DNA of 64,000 nucleotides. Source: Anisakis pegreffii. Its lineage: Eukaryota; Nematoda; Chromadorea; Rhabditida; Anisakidae. Under the pieces are notes generated by a model that saw nothing but the letters and a program-made list of their open reading frames with translations, made no database searches and was not told the DNA's origin. A program made the position numbers and the translations under genes. The stretch is taken from positions 143,019-207,018 of the forward strand of contig JAPYMA010000977.1 in the NCBI GenBank assembly GCA_035041965.1. Reading direction: 5' to 3'. Shown in pieces: positions 1-15,535 of the stretch; position 1 is the stretch's first letter, and each line of letters begins with the position of its first letter.

Positions 1-2010
1 AAACATGTAATTTTTAAGAAATCTCAAAAAAGTCACCGTTTCCTATTATTGATGTTAAGCTCTTCGTCGATGCTCTCTTGTCAATTCTCATTCAAATATT
101 TCTTTCCTATCGTTTCTCCCCATCGCTTTGTCCCATTTTACTAATCTCCAAAAAACTAATTTCCATTCAGTTCTTCACATCGAAGTCCAACAATTCAAAG
201 ACAACAAGTACGCTACCATAATGACACCGCAAAACACGCAACTCAATATTGCATGAAAGTCTTTATATTTTATGCAATGAAACTTGTGAACTGAATCCTG
301 ACTGAATAAATTTGCATACTACCATTCATTTAAAGCAATACTATCATTTTACAATCACGACTACATTTAACGCTAAAGCATAACTAACTGTACATCTAAA
401 ACTGAACATCAACATATGCAAATGCCATATCCACTCAAGCAATAATCTCAACTGCTATTTCTTATGATTATTCGGAAGTTGTTCAACCGGTCTCCTAGTC
501 CTTTAATTCAAATGCAATGAATATCACTTTCGTCCCTCCATAAGTATCACTTATGATAACATTTATCGATCTCTTGACGTCGAAAAGAGTGATAAAGGAG
601 TTGTGAATACTAAAGTCAGTTCATCTAGTGATCAAGTCAAATATTATATCAATTCATTGTTGATAAGAAGAACACTACTAATATTCTCACAATTACATAG
701 TAATAATTCATTCCTTCTTGATTATCATAATCAAATAGTTCTGAACCGACTAGCAATTGTAAGTCTCTCAAAAATTCTCGAAACATTGAAAAGTCGTTCA
801 GAATGAGATGAGCTTCTCGTTAGCTTATCAAATGATCTCACACCTCAAATATCTTCTCATCAACCCAATCGATCCACTCAATCTAGTCCGATTAAGTCCC
901 ATTTCTTCGGCAATTTTCCATCTTCTGGGTCATCAAATCAATTCATTATAAACAGTGCCGTACGCAAATCCATTCACAAAGAAGTCTGCCAGCGTTACAT
1001 ATCATGCAAATAATAATAATAACAAACAAATGAGTAAATCCCTGCTTAATTCACCCTGACGGCTTCTCAAATGTTGACGTACAAATTCTAAGTGTCAAGT
1101 CAAAACCAACGGCATGAAACAACTCCAACTCAATCCTAACTACTGTTCAATAATATCGCTCGCAATCTATAAGCTCTAAATACATCTGGGTGTTTGATTC
1201 TAAGCAAGATACCACTACCACATTAGTGAATGAACTTGCTAAAACTTCCATAAACAATTCACACTTATTATTATAATATAAGCTTACACATAGCATCTAA
1301 ACAAAACTAAGTTGATCAGCATGAAGTGCTAATGGAAGAAGAAGCACTAATGCTTCTTCAAGCTACCTACCAAGCAACTGCCAATATCACAATGAATGCC
1401 ACATGTATGTACAGCAGCACTTATTTACTCACACAATAATATCACACTGTAAAACGATCCAACATGTCAAATGTTTCTTAAATCCATGCAAAATGCAAAT
1501 TTCCATGCAACATTGCGAAAAGATCAATGCACTTCACAAGATCGAACCGTTAAAAGCATGAAACTTAACCGAAAACATCACAACAAATGCAGTCTTATGC
1601 AAATTTCAATGAATAATTTCTATTCTAGTAAGGTTTATCATTTTGCAACATTTGAAATTGCATTTTCTCAATGTTAAACGGTTAGAATCGTAAACTTACT
1701 ATTAGGAAAATGCGAATAAATCTCAAAATGGTGTCGATCATATATAATGATCACCTATGGACTGATTATGATTAGATGAACCAAATCTAAGGTGTGAGAT
1801 ATAAAGAACCAAATAAGAATGATGCATGATTGGATTGGTTAATGCTATATGACAAGCGCTATGTAGAGGTTACGATAGATTTAGTGCACAATACACAGGA
1901 AAGACTGAATTGATAGGTGGAAATGATAAGGATAAGTGGAAGACAGATTGTTGAGTTCCACTTGATCCGACGATGGGATGCTTGATGAATGGTACGTGCA
2001 CCGAAACAAT

Positions 2011-2035
2011 ATTTATCTATCTATTTATCTATCTC
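2011..2035. repeat. (TATC)n-type microsatellite
   Basis: Imperfect ATTT/ATCT tetranucleotide run of about six units. No function is suggested by the context. Confidence 0.7.
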
Positions 2036-2619
2036 AAGAAATGCAATTGCTTGAGATAAACTCACACAAATATATTCATCGAGAATGATAATGGATTAGC
2101 AATGTATCAACACTATATAATCTTGTGTTATCCTTGTGATTGCTGTTTGCGTCTGCTAATATAATAACCAATGAATGCGTGGTGATAAGAGTGATAAAAG
2201 CTGATTAACATTCATTCACGTTACAGACAAATTGATCAATTCAAAACCGATCGAAGATCATCAGATCTGCTGCATCAGCTTCAATAATCGATCAAAAATA
2301 CATTAACACATGAACTTTTTTGCCTCATGATCCCTATCAATAACTCTCGGAGCAGATATCTCAATTATTTGTGATATTGCAATTCTAGACAATTTTGGCT
2401 GATACGTGATAAAATAAATAATGCAGTGTAAAATGAATGACATAGCTAAATACATTAATGGAATCAGTTACAGCTACAGTTCATGCTACACTAGTTTTAA
2501 AACAAGCTCTAGCCTGACGGAATATACGAATAAAAACGGGAGTAAAGGAAAACTGAGAAGAGATATGGACGTAACAATGATAGAGCGCCGATTATGGACT
2601 AAAGCTGAGTTCGCTCCTC

Positions 2620-2649
2620 GAAGCTTGAGATCTGATGATCTCAAGCTTC
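2620..2649. repeat. Perfect 13-bp inverted repeat with 4-base loop
   Basis: GAAGCTTGAGATC at 2620-2632 is followed by TGAT and then its exact reverse complement at 2637-2649. The flanks do not extend the pairing, so the stem is too short for a normal miRNA precursor. It could be a chance palindrome or a protein-binding site. Confidence 0.7.
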
Positions 2650-5600
2650 AACTAATCATTTACTGATCATCATATTGCCGGTGTATTCATAATGAGATGC
2701 ATCAGGAGCACATACCATAGTGTATGTATTAATGGAGTCAGTGAATAGCTAAATAGCATATAGCAAGAGCGCTAGCATCATATAACTGGCAAAATCACAA
2801 GCAAAAGCATCAAATTATAACACATGCTTGGTTACGATTCGATTCGCTGCTGCTGAACTGCGAAATGTAGTCAGTCGTGAGCAGTCTTCTCATCTTACTC
2901 TCATCAAAGAAACGATCATGAGAGAGATGCAATGCTGGTGTTTGAGGTAGTCAAAGATATCATGAGATAACAGCTAGATGTAAGCAGCATCATTTGCTTA
3001 AGAGTTAAGACGCTCAAAGACATCTTCATACGTTAGTTACATCATACAATCATCATCACATACATACGCATACAAGAAGCATGTATTATTCGAGCTGGTG
3101 CCTCATGCCTCTATCTCTGATACCACCACCCTTTCATTCGTAGGTGTTACATTAGATTACGGTAAGAGACAGCATGCATCCCTTTTGTTACACATGCTTC
3201 TTCTTGCTTTGGCCTATTAACATACAGTAATCATTCATTAACATATTCCTTCATTCGCTCACTTTGACTAAAACCGTTTTGAATGAAGACCACCTTTAGC
3301 ACCATGCTTGATCAATTTTCTGCTCTAGATCAACTGCTTAATCAGTAGAATCATTGACATCACTGCATATTACGCTCATTTTTCATTAGCAGCTTTCCTA
3401 TTCTTTCGCAAGAAGAACAAACACGCATTTTTAGTATTCTTTTAACTTTTAACTTTACTATCGATTTTATCCCATCTTAATGCATTATATAAACTGAAAT
3501 TTAGTTAGTAACTTATGTTCAGTGAGTGCATTCACTCACTCAAAAATGAAAATACATCCAGTCACTATAATATTGACACATCAGTTCGCATAATGTTCGC
3601 TTGAGAATATTGCATTGCTTAATTGAATTCTTCTGTCAAAAGCATTTAACCTGACGCAATATGCATGATATTGCATTAACTCGGGTATGACTTGCATGAC
3701 ACTGAATGCGAATGGATTGTAAATAACAACAATAACAGTAACATTCACATACAAGTTCTGTGTTTTTACGTTGGTGTACCGTAATGAACAAATATTAGAC
3801 ATGCGCAATTATGTCAACAAACTCGTTGAGACATGTCAGATCGTCAGTGCATGAAACGTGCATGAGACTACTCCAAGACAGGATCCCTGTTCCAAGTTTT
3901 CTTTCATATTTATACCAGCCACTTTTGAAATCCACAAATTTGCAGTAAATGTTAAATTCTCACTAAATGAGTCATACTTCAAACCAGTTTTTTTTACGGA
4001 CAGTAAGCAAGATGTATTCATGAAATAGTCAGGAGTTGTTGAATGAGCATAAAAATAAACAGACTGTGTATGCAAGACCCGGGTGCAGTGCAGATCTTTT
4101 TATATAACAACTCGTAAAAACGTCGATCAGTAGCACTGGATCAAAATCGAAACTATACAATCAAAAACAACTCGACCTACGAAAACAGATTTTTAATTGA
4201 CCATTTCTTGTAAATTCCCCGCAATCAGGAATCCACTCATCACTATCACTCTTTCTAACATTCCCAATAGTAATTGGTAAACAAAGAGAACTCATATAAA
4301 ATCTTAAGTATCATAAGGAACATACTACATAGAACAAAGTCACGGCAACCACAAGATCAAGTGTGGAAATGGCTGAATGATCAAACGTGCCTATGTTCAC
4401 CAAAAAACCTCAATAATTCCAAAATTCAAGAGTCTAAAAGCATGCAATTCCTTCACGTGTAACTTTATACCTTAACAGAGCCATCAATTATGACATATCA
4501 AAGATATCGAATGTTAAGTTATTCCGAACCGCCATAAAAGTGTGCTCACTCTCTCTGGAGATGTAGTCACTCAAGTGCTCACTCACTCACTTATCACAGC
4601 CGGTATCACAATAACAAAGAGAGCCGATTTAGGTAAAGGTTAACGGCTAGCTCACAAACGTATACAATCAAACGGCTCGAGTATACTCTCCAAAGCCAGC
4701 ATCAAATCATTTCTCTTTGCGGTCGAGAACCGCTCTTGAAATTCTTCAAGATACTGAACATGAAGAAAACTATGCGCGCAGCTAATCAACAATAATCACA
4801 ACAGCGAAATGGGTTCTGATTAAAAAGATATCGATAGATGTTTTATGATAATCAATATCGTTTGATATTGTTAAGTTGAAATGAATGCACTGATGACGAA
4901 AAGATCAGTGAGACCAGATCAAGACTAAGCAGCTACAACTGATTTGAGGTAGTTAGATAGACCGCAGAAGTGAGGCAACGAACGCTTTTTTCGTTGCCTG
5001 AAACAAAGAATGAGAAAAGTAAGATATTTGAGAGAAAATTTTCGAAATTGAGATCATGTGAACACTGTGATAAGACTGAGCTTGAGCTAGTTTTTGTGCT
5101 AGGAATAAGTGTGAATTGAACAAAAGCAACGATAGACTAAATGAGGCACACGTTATCACAATGAAGCAATCAGCACGCATCAACGAATATTCGAGTTCCA
5201 AGACGATACTCGTTTGCAGCAAAGAATGAGGAAGTGGAATAATGCTAGAAATTATCGATCAATTGAATATCTGACTGCTCATAGGTGAAAAATTGATTGC
5301 TTCAATGTGCAAAGCTCTAGCCCGAGCTCGAGTCAATTCATTTTCATAATACTGGCGATGTTGCAAGTTTGCGAATAAAAAATGTTGGCTAAGCTCTTTG
5401 ATCAGAAATCAGCGACTAACTCAGACAGCAAACAAATTTGCATTAGGAACAAAACAAACCGAAAACAATTGCGCAGATTTTTTTCGGAGATTAGATATCA
5501 CTAGATGATTAAACCAGGTCATTTGAAACTAACCTGATCACCATGACGGGGTTATAGCAAAATCCTTAAATGGTGAACTGATAATGAAATGACCTAAGTT

Positions 5601-6303
5601 GGCAATCCAAAGTAAGAAATAACCAATTGAACAAATGTTATTCGATCAGGCTGATCTAGAGTCATGATCCACCTAGCCATCCTCCAACTGTCTATGTAAA
5701 TCTACAAAGGGGCTGGTTTCTCAAACATTCATCCGCTTGAATGAGTGTGTTTAAAGAATGATCATCCAATGGGATATACAAGGATGAGGATTCTCACTCA
5801 ACATAGTATATGAATGGATATAAGGGCGTGGTTTAGACAATTCTCACAAGCTCTGCTTTAACTTGGTGAACGGCAATGCCTAAACCTTACAAGCCATCCT
5901 ACTACTAGTTTATGCTATCCTCTGTTCACGAAGACAGATACCCTTAGATATCCACCTCAAAATATCTCACTGGAGAACTGAAGAAGTATATCCCATTATA
6001 GCAAGAAAGTCATCTCATACATAAATATTACACAAACACACACAACATTTCTCTAAAAGTTCAAATTCAAAACTTCAGTCTTTTCTCTACTATCCAATAT
6101 CTGATAAGGTGTATGCATACCGATAGTTGCAGCTACATCCTATACTACAAAACAAGCTGTAGGCTATAAGGACAAGATATTTGCGTCGTGTATGGTCATC
6201 ATCAAACTGCATCTTCATCTGCATCCATCCAATTTATTATTCAAACCTCTCAATTCAAATCAAAACTCTCAGCATTCAATTGTAATAAAAAGAACTTTAT
6301 AAA

Positions 6304-6321
6304 ATGATGATGATGATGATG
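6304..6321. repeat. (ATG)6 microsatellite
   Basis: Six tandem ATG units in a gene-free stretch. Confidence 0.75.
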
Positions 6322-9157
6322 ACTGAACATTTGTTTGTGTGTGAAGAGTATTATCGAATGAAATAATAAAATGGCCGGTAGAGAAAAGCACGGATATCTT
6401 AAAAAACCTACACATACCGTTACTCTTGTTATTATATTACTATTATTCTTATTGTATGACTATGCCTTACTGACTATGAGTTTTATCTGCTTATGTTGCG
6501 CTTTCTACTAAAACATTATCGCTTTATTGCGAGATTAAACTGGCACTCGGAATATTTATCCGAATAAAGTTCGTGAACATCTGAAACAGTATTCCTTATT
6601 TTTGAATTACATTTATAAGGCTGCAGGAACGGATCATTGAGGAAATCACTTGAAATGTGCGATAATTTCCAAAAGTCTTGAAATTTCTGATTTTTTTAAG
6701 AACTGTAAGATCTTTCCGATATTAATTACGAAAGTTTGACTTGAGCTTTCCTATTGAAGCAGAAGAAGATAAACAAATCTAAAAATTCGGGAGAATTTCT
6801 CATTCGCAAAACATTTCTTCATTGAACTGCTAAAGAATGTGCTCTGAGTACGTGATCAAGAGTAAAGTGGCATTGAGGTAAGTAAGTAATGCAGACGGCA
6901 AGTCGTCTATTCATTGAAATTTTCTCGGTCGCATGTTCTGTTGCGTCGTCATGCAAAATTTTCGTAATAACAAAACAAACAATTCACATGTCAACTTCAA
7001 ATTTCTCACTATCAGACAGTTTTCAACATTTTAAGTTCATATAACTCAGCATATAGTTTTGTATTCATACAGCTTGTACGATCTTACTTTTTGACATCAA
7101 TCTGCTCTGTTCTTAACGTTATAAGATTTAAAATTATACACCGACTGCGAAAAACACTTCATCCCGCAAAAGCATCTCTTCAGCGACTGGAGTAACGAGA
7201 GTCTCGGTTATCAAGACAAATCCCTTCAAACAATGGAATTTTCAAATTCCACTGTAAATTCCATGTGCCTTTATTTAAAGAAATATTTTCTTGAATCAAA
7301 TAATGTCATCTAGACTCTATGTGCTCTACCCACACGATCAATCACTGAACGACGACGAACTAAACGTCGGTTACACGACAAGATACTTGTCAATTAAATC
7401 TACCGCAACTGACTGCTCAAAATGACCAACCAACCATACTTCTGCTCACAAAAAAAAACTCAAAAATGACTCATTTCGCATAAAATTTCATAAAATCTGA
7501 CTCATAACACCGTTCTACCAAAAAAATCTCGTGAAATTATTTTCAGCTGATGTCCTCCTGCAAAACACCGAACACATTAATCCAATACACCACACTTCCA
7601 ACACAGTATATTTACGCAAACAAATGAATGACAAAAAATGTCAAGCAAATCTTTTTGCACCTATTAAGCAGAAAGTAATCATCTGCTCTGTTATGCACTT
7701 CGTCGTTTCGTGATACATCACATCACACAAGATATAAATGCTCATTTGAAGTGCTGTCTCTCGCTTATCTCTTGCATACGATACAAATGTGAATAATCGT
7801 CTACGATACAACGCGCCATACAATGTAATATAATCAAACCAAATCAAAGCGGTAATTTATGAATATCATTCTCATATTAATGGCAGGATTACGCTCAATG
7901 TTAGGGCGACTAGAAACAGTTATAAAAGTTTTCATTAAAACAGGCCCGGCCCGGCACGTGCCCATGCAATTGTACATGTCTACGAATGCTTCACGATCGG
8001 ACAGACACGGGTCACATCTGGTGACCAGTTATCTTATCTGCCTTCATAACATCATCCATCATTTACCGGTACCTCCAAACCGATACAACATGATACACAG
8101 CTTACTCCATAAACTTTCTCATGAATTCTACCATAATTAATATCTTCATCGTCCGAAACGCTCACAACAGCTTACAACTTAAGTAAAGTGTGATCTATAA
8201 CGACAATAATGCCTATCTAGAATGAATATCGTTTGAAATATGCGAAAAGAAATTCATAAGCTAGAATTATAGGTTGGACAGGATTTTCATAAAGAATTGA
8301 ATCGAGAAACCGATATTCGGTGATCGAGATAAAGTTTGTGATAAAATAACGACAATAAGACACGAACTATTCACTGACAACTATTTCAATATCAGAGCGC
8401 CACTATGGAAGTTGTTAAACTTGTAAACGTAATCAAAGGATACCACTTCTTCGCCCCGTCAACAACAACCCTCTAAATGACAACAGTTTTGTTATACAAG
8501 AACACTTCTTTATTTTTAGCTTCACTCATATTTGTCAAGAAACGAGTGAGCTCCCAAACAATCGGTCAGCACTCACGATAATAAGATCAAGAATGTGAGA
8601 AGAGATGGTGGGATGGATTGGTTGAGTCAAGAATGAGGTGGTATTCACAAACAATAAACCGTGGTCACGAAATAACTCAAGCTATTTGCGTAAACCTTTA
8701 ATGACACACCTCAAGTCGTGATCGGAACCTGATCTATCCGGCTAGGTTCATCCCTGCCTCTCTCTTTCAATGTAGAAGCAAGCAACAACCTTAACTGACC
8801 ACTCACCCATCGATACTTGTTTACTTACGAAAAGCAAGTAGTTCACAAGCAAACATTTACCATCATAGTCATAATTAAAGCAACAACCGGTCAAACCTCC
8901 AAATATGATCAAAAAATCACTCATCAATCATTCAAAATAATCCCTCAATGACATATCAGGCTTAGATTCATTCTTGATGAATATGATGCGTGTGCTGCCC
9001 CAGAACTCATCGCTACCATAACAATCGCCAGACACGATCATATAGTCAACAGATTATGACCGCATTTGTTGATTGGCAATTCCAGGAGGGACTGAGAGGG
9101 AAGGAGATGTGCTGAGTTGTGCTTATTGATAGCTGTAACATGAGCATTAACGTAGCC

Positions 9158-9310
9158 TAGGGGACACAGGAGGCGCCCCCTCCCCCCAATGGTTGGAAGA
9201 AAATAGAAGGGGACGGGAAAACAGATGGAACGGAGGATGAACTGAGAAAAAGAAGACAGAAAAGGGTGGAGAGAAAGGAGAAGGTAGAAAAAATAGATTT
9301 AAAAAAATGC
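9158..9310. repeat. Purine-rich, strand-asymmetric tract, possible transposon remnant
   Basis: A GC-rich start (GGCGCCCCCTCCCCCC at about 9172-9187) is followed by about 130 bases that are almost all G and A on the plus strand, ending in an A-run. The composition contrasts sharply with the AT-rich, strand-balanced flanks. It looks like a degenerate mobile-element end or simple-sequence expansion. I see no clear terminal repeats or coding frame. Confidence 0.35.
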
Positions 9311-12300
9311 AACTCATAATTCAGCTATCTTTTGGGAACTTGGATCATTTTACGCCTCGCTCCCCTCTGGAAAAAAATCCTGGTTATAGCACTGAGCACA
9401 TGAACTTATGCCATATGATCGTGATGGTACATGTGGTAGGATGGCACAGTGATTCGTATCCGTTTCATACACTCCGCAAATAAACAATCAAACGATTGAA
9501 GGAACTTCATCTATTCAAGACAACCAGCCCGGATTGTTAGTTTACAAAAAACTACTGAAGTTGAAATAGTTTCGAAACTAAGCTTTTTAGATGGCAAAGT
9601 GTGAATGGACTGACTCCAGCAGCAGGGTGTGCTGTTGGCTTATCGTATGAGTGAAGAAAGGGATACAAGCTAAGCCAAGCTTGATATCTTCAAGTTATAA
9701 GAGGATAACACAGCAGTAGTCAGTAGTCATAGGGGCTGACTGCTGCATCAGGAATAAATATCTCAAACATTTGGTTTGAATGAACGACAAAAGTGCTTCT
9801 TCTTAAATGCTGTTGCTGCACTTGATTTATTCTCTTATTTATTCATTTACTAGTTGTGCTTGTGCTCTTCTCTAGTATCGCTACGTACAATTCTATTGCT
9901 TGCTTCATATTGATCCAGCCTTATGCTTCTTGTTATAATTTTTATTTTATTATTGTTATACAGTTAAGAGTCGTTAACTCAAACCATCTTCAAGTGACTA
10001 CTAATAATGTTAATTCATCTACTTATTTCTACGGTCCACTGATTGACCACCACCTAATACGACAATAAGAATGACCAACGCTCATTCACTCTCTATCGAA
10101 TCTCGCAGTCAGTCTCGATCAACCACTACTAATCAAACTGTTTCAAGTAAGCAGAAGCAAATAGCAGCCGCGGTGCCGTGTAAATAACCTAGAAGTGTAA
10201 CACTCAGACTTAAGATGACCAGCCATAAACACATATACCTATCATCAAGAGGTCATACTTGAAAGGGTCAGTTTGATACTGCTTGCTAATGATTTGATAT
10301 GAGCACAGAATATAAAGGCACTCTCAAATAGCAACAAGCTCGATATATTTATTGCAAGTCAGCTGTTGTCTTACTTTTATTAATAATAAACATCCATCAT
10401 ACCGTTACCTACATCTCATTCAATTGAGTAAACGCTATTCAGAGGTATTCGATAATCGATTCTAATGCCTTCTTTAACTAAGTCGAAGTTGACAAAGTTC
10501 CTCTGTATGCAACAACAACTGATGTTCAGTGAGGATCAAAACAGGGAAACTGAACAAAGAACTGATCACAGTGATCGAAATCAGATCAACACTTACGATT
10601 AGTCATGTTATTTGCGGAAAAGTCAGTGATCTACACTGATCAAATCCAACTTATCGCAGCCGTAGACTACATCTCGGGTTTTTCAAGCTCAAGCGCTAGC
10701 TCAAAACTGCTTGAACTACAAACCACAAAACCACGAATCTTGCAGATGCACTGCAACAGATAGCTCATCTACTCATCCAAGTGTTGTTGATCATAAAAAG
10801 GAAAAGATAAATTATGTGATTAAATTCATTAATATTATACTCCACATAAAACGCTGCCACATCTCACTTGTAATCACTGATCAAACCTGTCGGAACTCTA
10901 AATGATTTTTGTTTACAGGTTAAAATTACAGCTTTTTTTTCGATAACAAACAAATGTTCTGCCAAAGAAGATGAAGTTTCATTTCGGTAAAGCAATCATA
11001 AAATCACCACTGAGCACTTTAAAACATTTCTCTTTACATGAGTTACGAAAGAGCGGAAGAGCGAAATTCCTTCACAATTTTAACTTTAATGCAACTTTCA
11101 TCGCGAATTCATCTCGAATGTGGCGATAGGATTAAAATGAATGCATTTCAAAGCGAAGCTCAAAGAAATGCGCAAATTCCGATGTGTTGATTAAATATCT
11201 CGATCATGCTTGATGAGTATGACGTCAAAATGTGGCGGCGTATTCTGAAACGTAATAGATGATTGTTTATACTGCCGGATACATGGAACGTAGTCAAGTG
11301 GATATTTCTGTGTCATAAATATCTTAAGATAAGATGCGGTAAACGACATGATTGCCGATGCTCAATGATTAACACTCACGCACATACACACACACATTTT
11401 CAAGCTTGAGGATGATGACGATAACACAAAGCAAACAACTGTTGCCGTTGAATTTCTCGAATTGTTGACTCAGAACCATGAACTCACAATCGATTTGCGT
11501 ATCATCCCGCTTGAAGCCACTTTCAATCACTCGCAAAATCCTGCCAATTATCACCATTTTCATCAATTACCCAGCTCGCATATGCATTCTTATCATACTT
11601 CAACTATAAAGATATGCTCCAAAACTTCCGAGAGCATCACTTAATCTATTCGTTCTGAAGCAGCGAAGATCACACGTTCTCTTGCGATCAACGGTAGAAA
11701 AACGAGGAGGGAAATTCTATTGGTTATCTAAATTGCAAACTCAATTCAAGTCTGATTGTGAGTAAAAAGATTTAATTTCAGAATTTAACCGTCTGAAGAG
11801 GAACATGAGAATTAGTGACTCAGATGCATTCTTCGGAACTAAACTCAAAAATTTCAGGGAATTTTCAAGTGATCTCATTGAAAGGGTGTATAGAAAACGA
11901 TGAAATTTACAAGAGGAAATAATCAGTTAATTTATCAATTCACGAAACATAGAAACACAAAGACATCTATGACTATTCTCAAAAGTGTCACCGTTCAGCG
12001 GTCGTTCGAAAAACATTTTTCCACTTTCGAATGTTTCCAATCTCCGTTTTGCACGATGCCTAGGCTCCTCGGTAGTGAAGCGTCCCGAACTACATCCCAT
12101 GTTTCATGTTTCCACATTCACTGCATAATGCGTTCAACTCAAATTTCATCACTCCAATTAAAAAAATTGTACCTCATTCATGATCGATCAAACTTTGACA
12201 TACGTGCATCAATATATCACCCGTGAGCATATCAGAATTTTCGATTTGTGTAATTTCTTTTTTGAAATCAAATTTTTGAAATTGATAAACCGGCAATATT

Positions 12301-13369
12301 TCATAAGATACGTGTCTAATGATCTAATCGTGGATGATTTCAATCCTCTCAAAAGCACCTCAGCTCAAAGTATGACTTGAAAAAACATCATCAATGCAAG
12401 AAATGGAAAATGACAATCAAGAAGAGCAATTAAACAAACGAAAGCGTGACTTGACACGAGACAACAGGGTAAATAAAACGAAATTGTGGGGTGAAATAGA
12501 GTCATGAGAAGAAGCTCGGTACCACCTATGAGATTCAAACCAATCGTGGTACCATTTGTTTCTAATGATTCGAGTTCCTTTTTGTACCCATTGTTAAATC
12601 ACGTAACAGTGAATCGTGGCAAATTTAAATCAACAAATATTAAATGATCTCATGTGTTGACATGGATATTTGAATACACAAGCAATTTGCACATGAAAAA
12701 ATACTGCATTTTGCTCAGTGAATACAGTATATATTCAGTAAGTGTGCCTGATGAACTTGTTTTCAATGTTATGGATTGATATGGGCGAGAGACAGTGGCG
12801 TAAAGATAAGAGTACGTCTTACTGATAACGAAACAATAACTTTTATGACACTAGACGATCGAGTGATGATTCTATTCAACTGATAACAGCTAAACATGAC
12901 CATAAAAATAACTGCGTAGTCAAAAAACGCTTCATTTTACTGTACTGTAATATGAGCTCTGAAATCCCAAATGAATTTCTGGGGCAATCTTCATCAGTCA
13001 CATTAGTCCTATAAGTGAAACTATGAGATATCTGATGAGATATTTGTTCTAAGACTTCAATCGTATGTGACGATGTAATTTAGCTAACTGAATTTCAACT
13101 TCAAACACAACCTTTCTACAGTAATTTCAAACTCATAAAATTGCTTCATCATTGTGTTACGGCTAACAATAAGTGATGCACTTTCGAATGGAATGCATTC
13201 TGCATTACGTTACGTTCCTGGTGCCATCAAGAGTTTAAGTGAAGTTGAAGTTTAAAAGCGCATGAAGCGATGATAATGAATGATAAAGAGCTTATCATTA
13301 AGGTTGCACTTTACCTCATCTCCTCCTATTACATTGCATTTGTGTCTGCATTGCACTCAACAGCCGTTC

Positions 13370-13391
13370 ACACACACACACACAAACACAT
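13370..13391. repeat. (CA)n microsatellite
   Basis: A run of CA dinucleotides with one interruption. A second similar CA run lies near 13566-13580. Confidence 0.75.
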
Positions 13392-15535
13392 CTCTGGCTT
13401 GATAACAACAGTATAAAAGCAACAAGAACAAATAATAATCATGAATCAACAGATGCACTTCTTACCTCAATGTATTCATTTCACTTAACTCAAAGAATTT
13501 CACTTCATTAACAATATCATTTGCTAGATATAATATCATATCCCACTTTACGATAGCGCAAATCACACACACACACAAACATTCACATACACAGCAGCTA
13601 AATGATCCAACCATCAGACCCCATTAATCTTACCAAAGCCTTCCAGTAGCAAAGACAACCTCATGTACACAATCTACAGATTCACAAACGCAACTAAAGA
13701 TTTAGTTTTGTAGATGTATTATCATCATCAGAGTTTGTACTGCAGTTTGATCTCATTATTATCATTCATAGTTCTATCACTGTCAATATCACGCATTTAA
13801 AACGATTCACATCAAAAATCTATCCAAATCGTTCACAGTGAATCGCTCGAAGAAGCAGTCTCATACCACCAAACAAATGCTACGCTCTTCATTACAAATC
13901 ATCGCAAAGCAATCGTCACACATAAATATCCGCTTCACGCAACCAACCAATTGTGCACTTGACATTTGCTCCATTTTGCTCAACGAAACTGCTGATCAGC
14001 CAAAAAAACATGAGCTGGTCAAAAATTCCAGGAATTGAACTCCACTTATCATTCTCCATTTGCAAGTATCCAATGTTGCAAATCCCTGCATCTCAATTCA
14101 AAACACCTTCAAAATTGCACAGTTCCAGAAAAACCTTCATATGCGTTCCATTCAACAAATCCAATTTCTCCTGAATCCAAAATCCAATTCAAACACAAAT
14201 CAGAAATAGTTTTGTAAATGATCTACATCTAGATAAAACAGAAGCAATATTTTGAGTTCCTTGAATTTTCGAAACACCGTTCAAATCCTCACAATAGATA
14301 TATGGGCACTGTTTTTGTTTATCTCCCACACTGCTCAACGTGAGGAAAATTTTGTGCGAACTCAACTCTCGTGATATCATCGCATCATATGAATCATTCT
14401 GATTGTGTTGTATACAAGTAGTTTGCGAATACCCACGCGAAAACAATCATAAAAATACTCTTCATTCATGGAAGATAAATTGAATGACCAACTGTTCCCG
14501 TTATGACTTAGTCATCACTCCCCAAAACATTCGCATAAATCAATGAGAACGATGAAAAAATTCGAAAATGTACTCAGAAACAAACGAAAAGAAACATTTA
14601 GGAATATCTGAACAAATATCCAATGAATAATAGTCGCAGGAATACGAAATGATTGCAATTCGATAGTTTGCGCAATAAATGCAATCTTTATGGTTGACCA
14701 GTTGTTTGATTTGATATCATTATCACTTGCGTGACATGAATGAATCACTCGTATAATGATGCGTCTACGTCTAGCATACCTCATGATGCACCATTTTCCT
14801 TGATATACCACTGATAACATACTTACTTCCGATATGATACGATTATTCATTCATTAACCAATGATTAATACCATACCGTTAGTAAGAAATGTAAATTGGC
14901 CGGGCTTGCCCATCAAGAAGAGATGCTCAGCACTCATGTAGGGGACTTTCATCTGGCAACTTAACACCGTTTCATCTAAATTTATCAGCAATAATGTATC
15001 AGAATATCAGAATAGCGAGTAAGACGATAGGTAAGTAAAGTGGTAAAGTAAATAGCAATGAATAGTTGATTAACTGATCAAAATAACGCGCAGAAAATAC
15101 AGCAAAACCGTGAGACGTTTTGGCGTTAGAACGTTATTATCAGCTACAATGCTGGTCAAGCAAGGATACTGAACTATTGAAGGGACATATTGGTGTGTAA
15201 CGGCAAGAGGAAGGTCGAGGATTAATATGGCATGAATTAAGACATGGCTAGAACAATACTTATTATCATTGTGATTGTGCTATTTGAAACATTCACATGA
15301 AGAAGTTGATAATGAATACTGAATAGTGATAGTAATATTTCAATGATCTACAACAAAATAGATCAAACATCTATCAGAAGATTAAGATATTCACTACCTC
15401 CTTCATCTTATGCTTTATATTTACATTCGGTTTAAGGTTAGTGATGGTTACGGCTTCCAATATCATTCTTCGCTGTTTTCCTCCTCAGTGTGGGTATTTC
15501 CTCATTCGTTTTCGATAAAACACTACCATGTACAT

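Larger units (their letters stand above)
1..15535. other. Gene-poor region, no supportable coding gene
   Basis: No frame on either strand exceeds about 110 codons. None that I read has the combination of TTTCAG acceptor, open frame and GTRAG-type donor that marks the exons elsewhere in the window. The sequence is AT-rich with short microsatellites and small inverted repeats. Small non-coding RNAs or isolated short exons cannot be excluded by eye. Confidence 0.6.
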
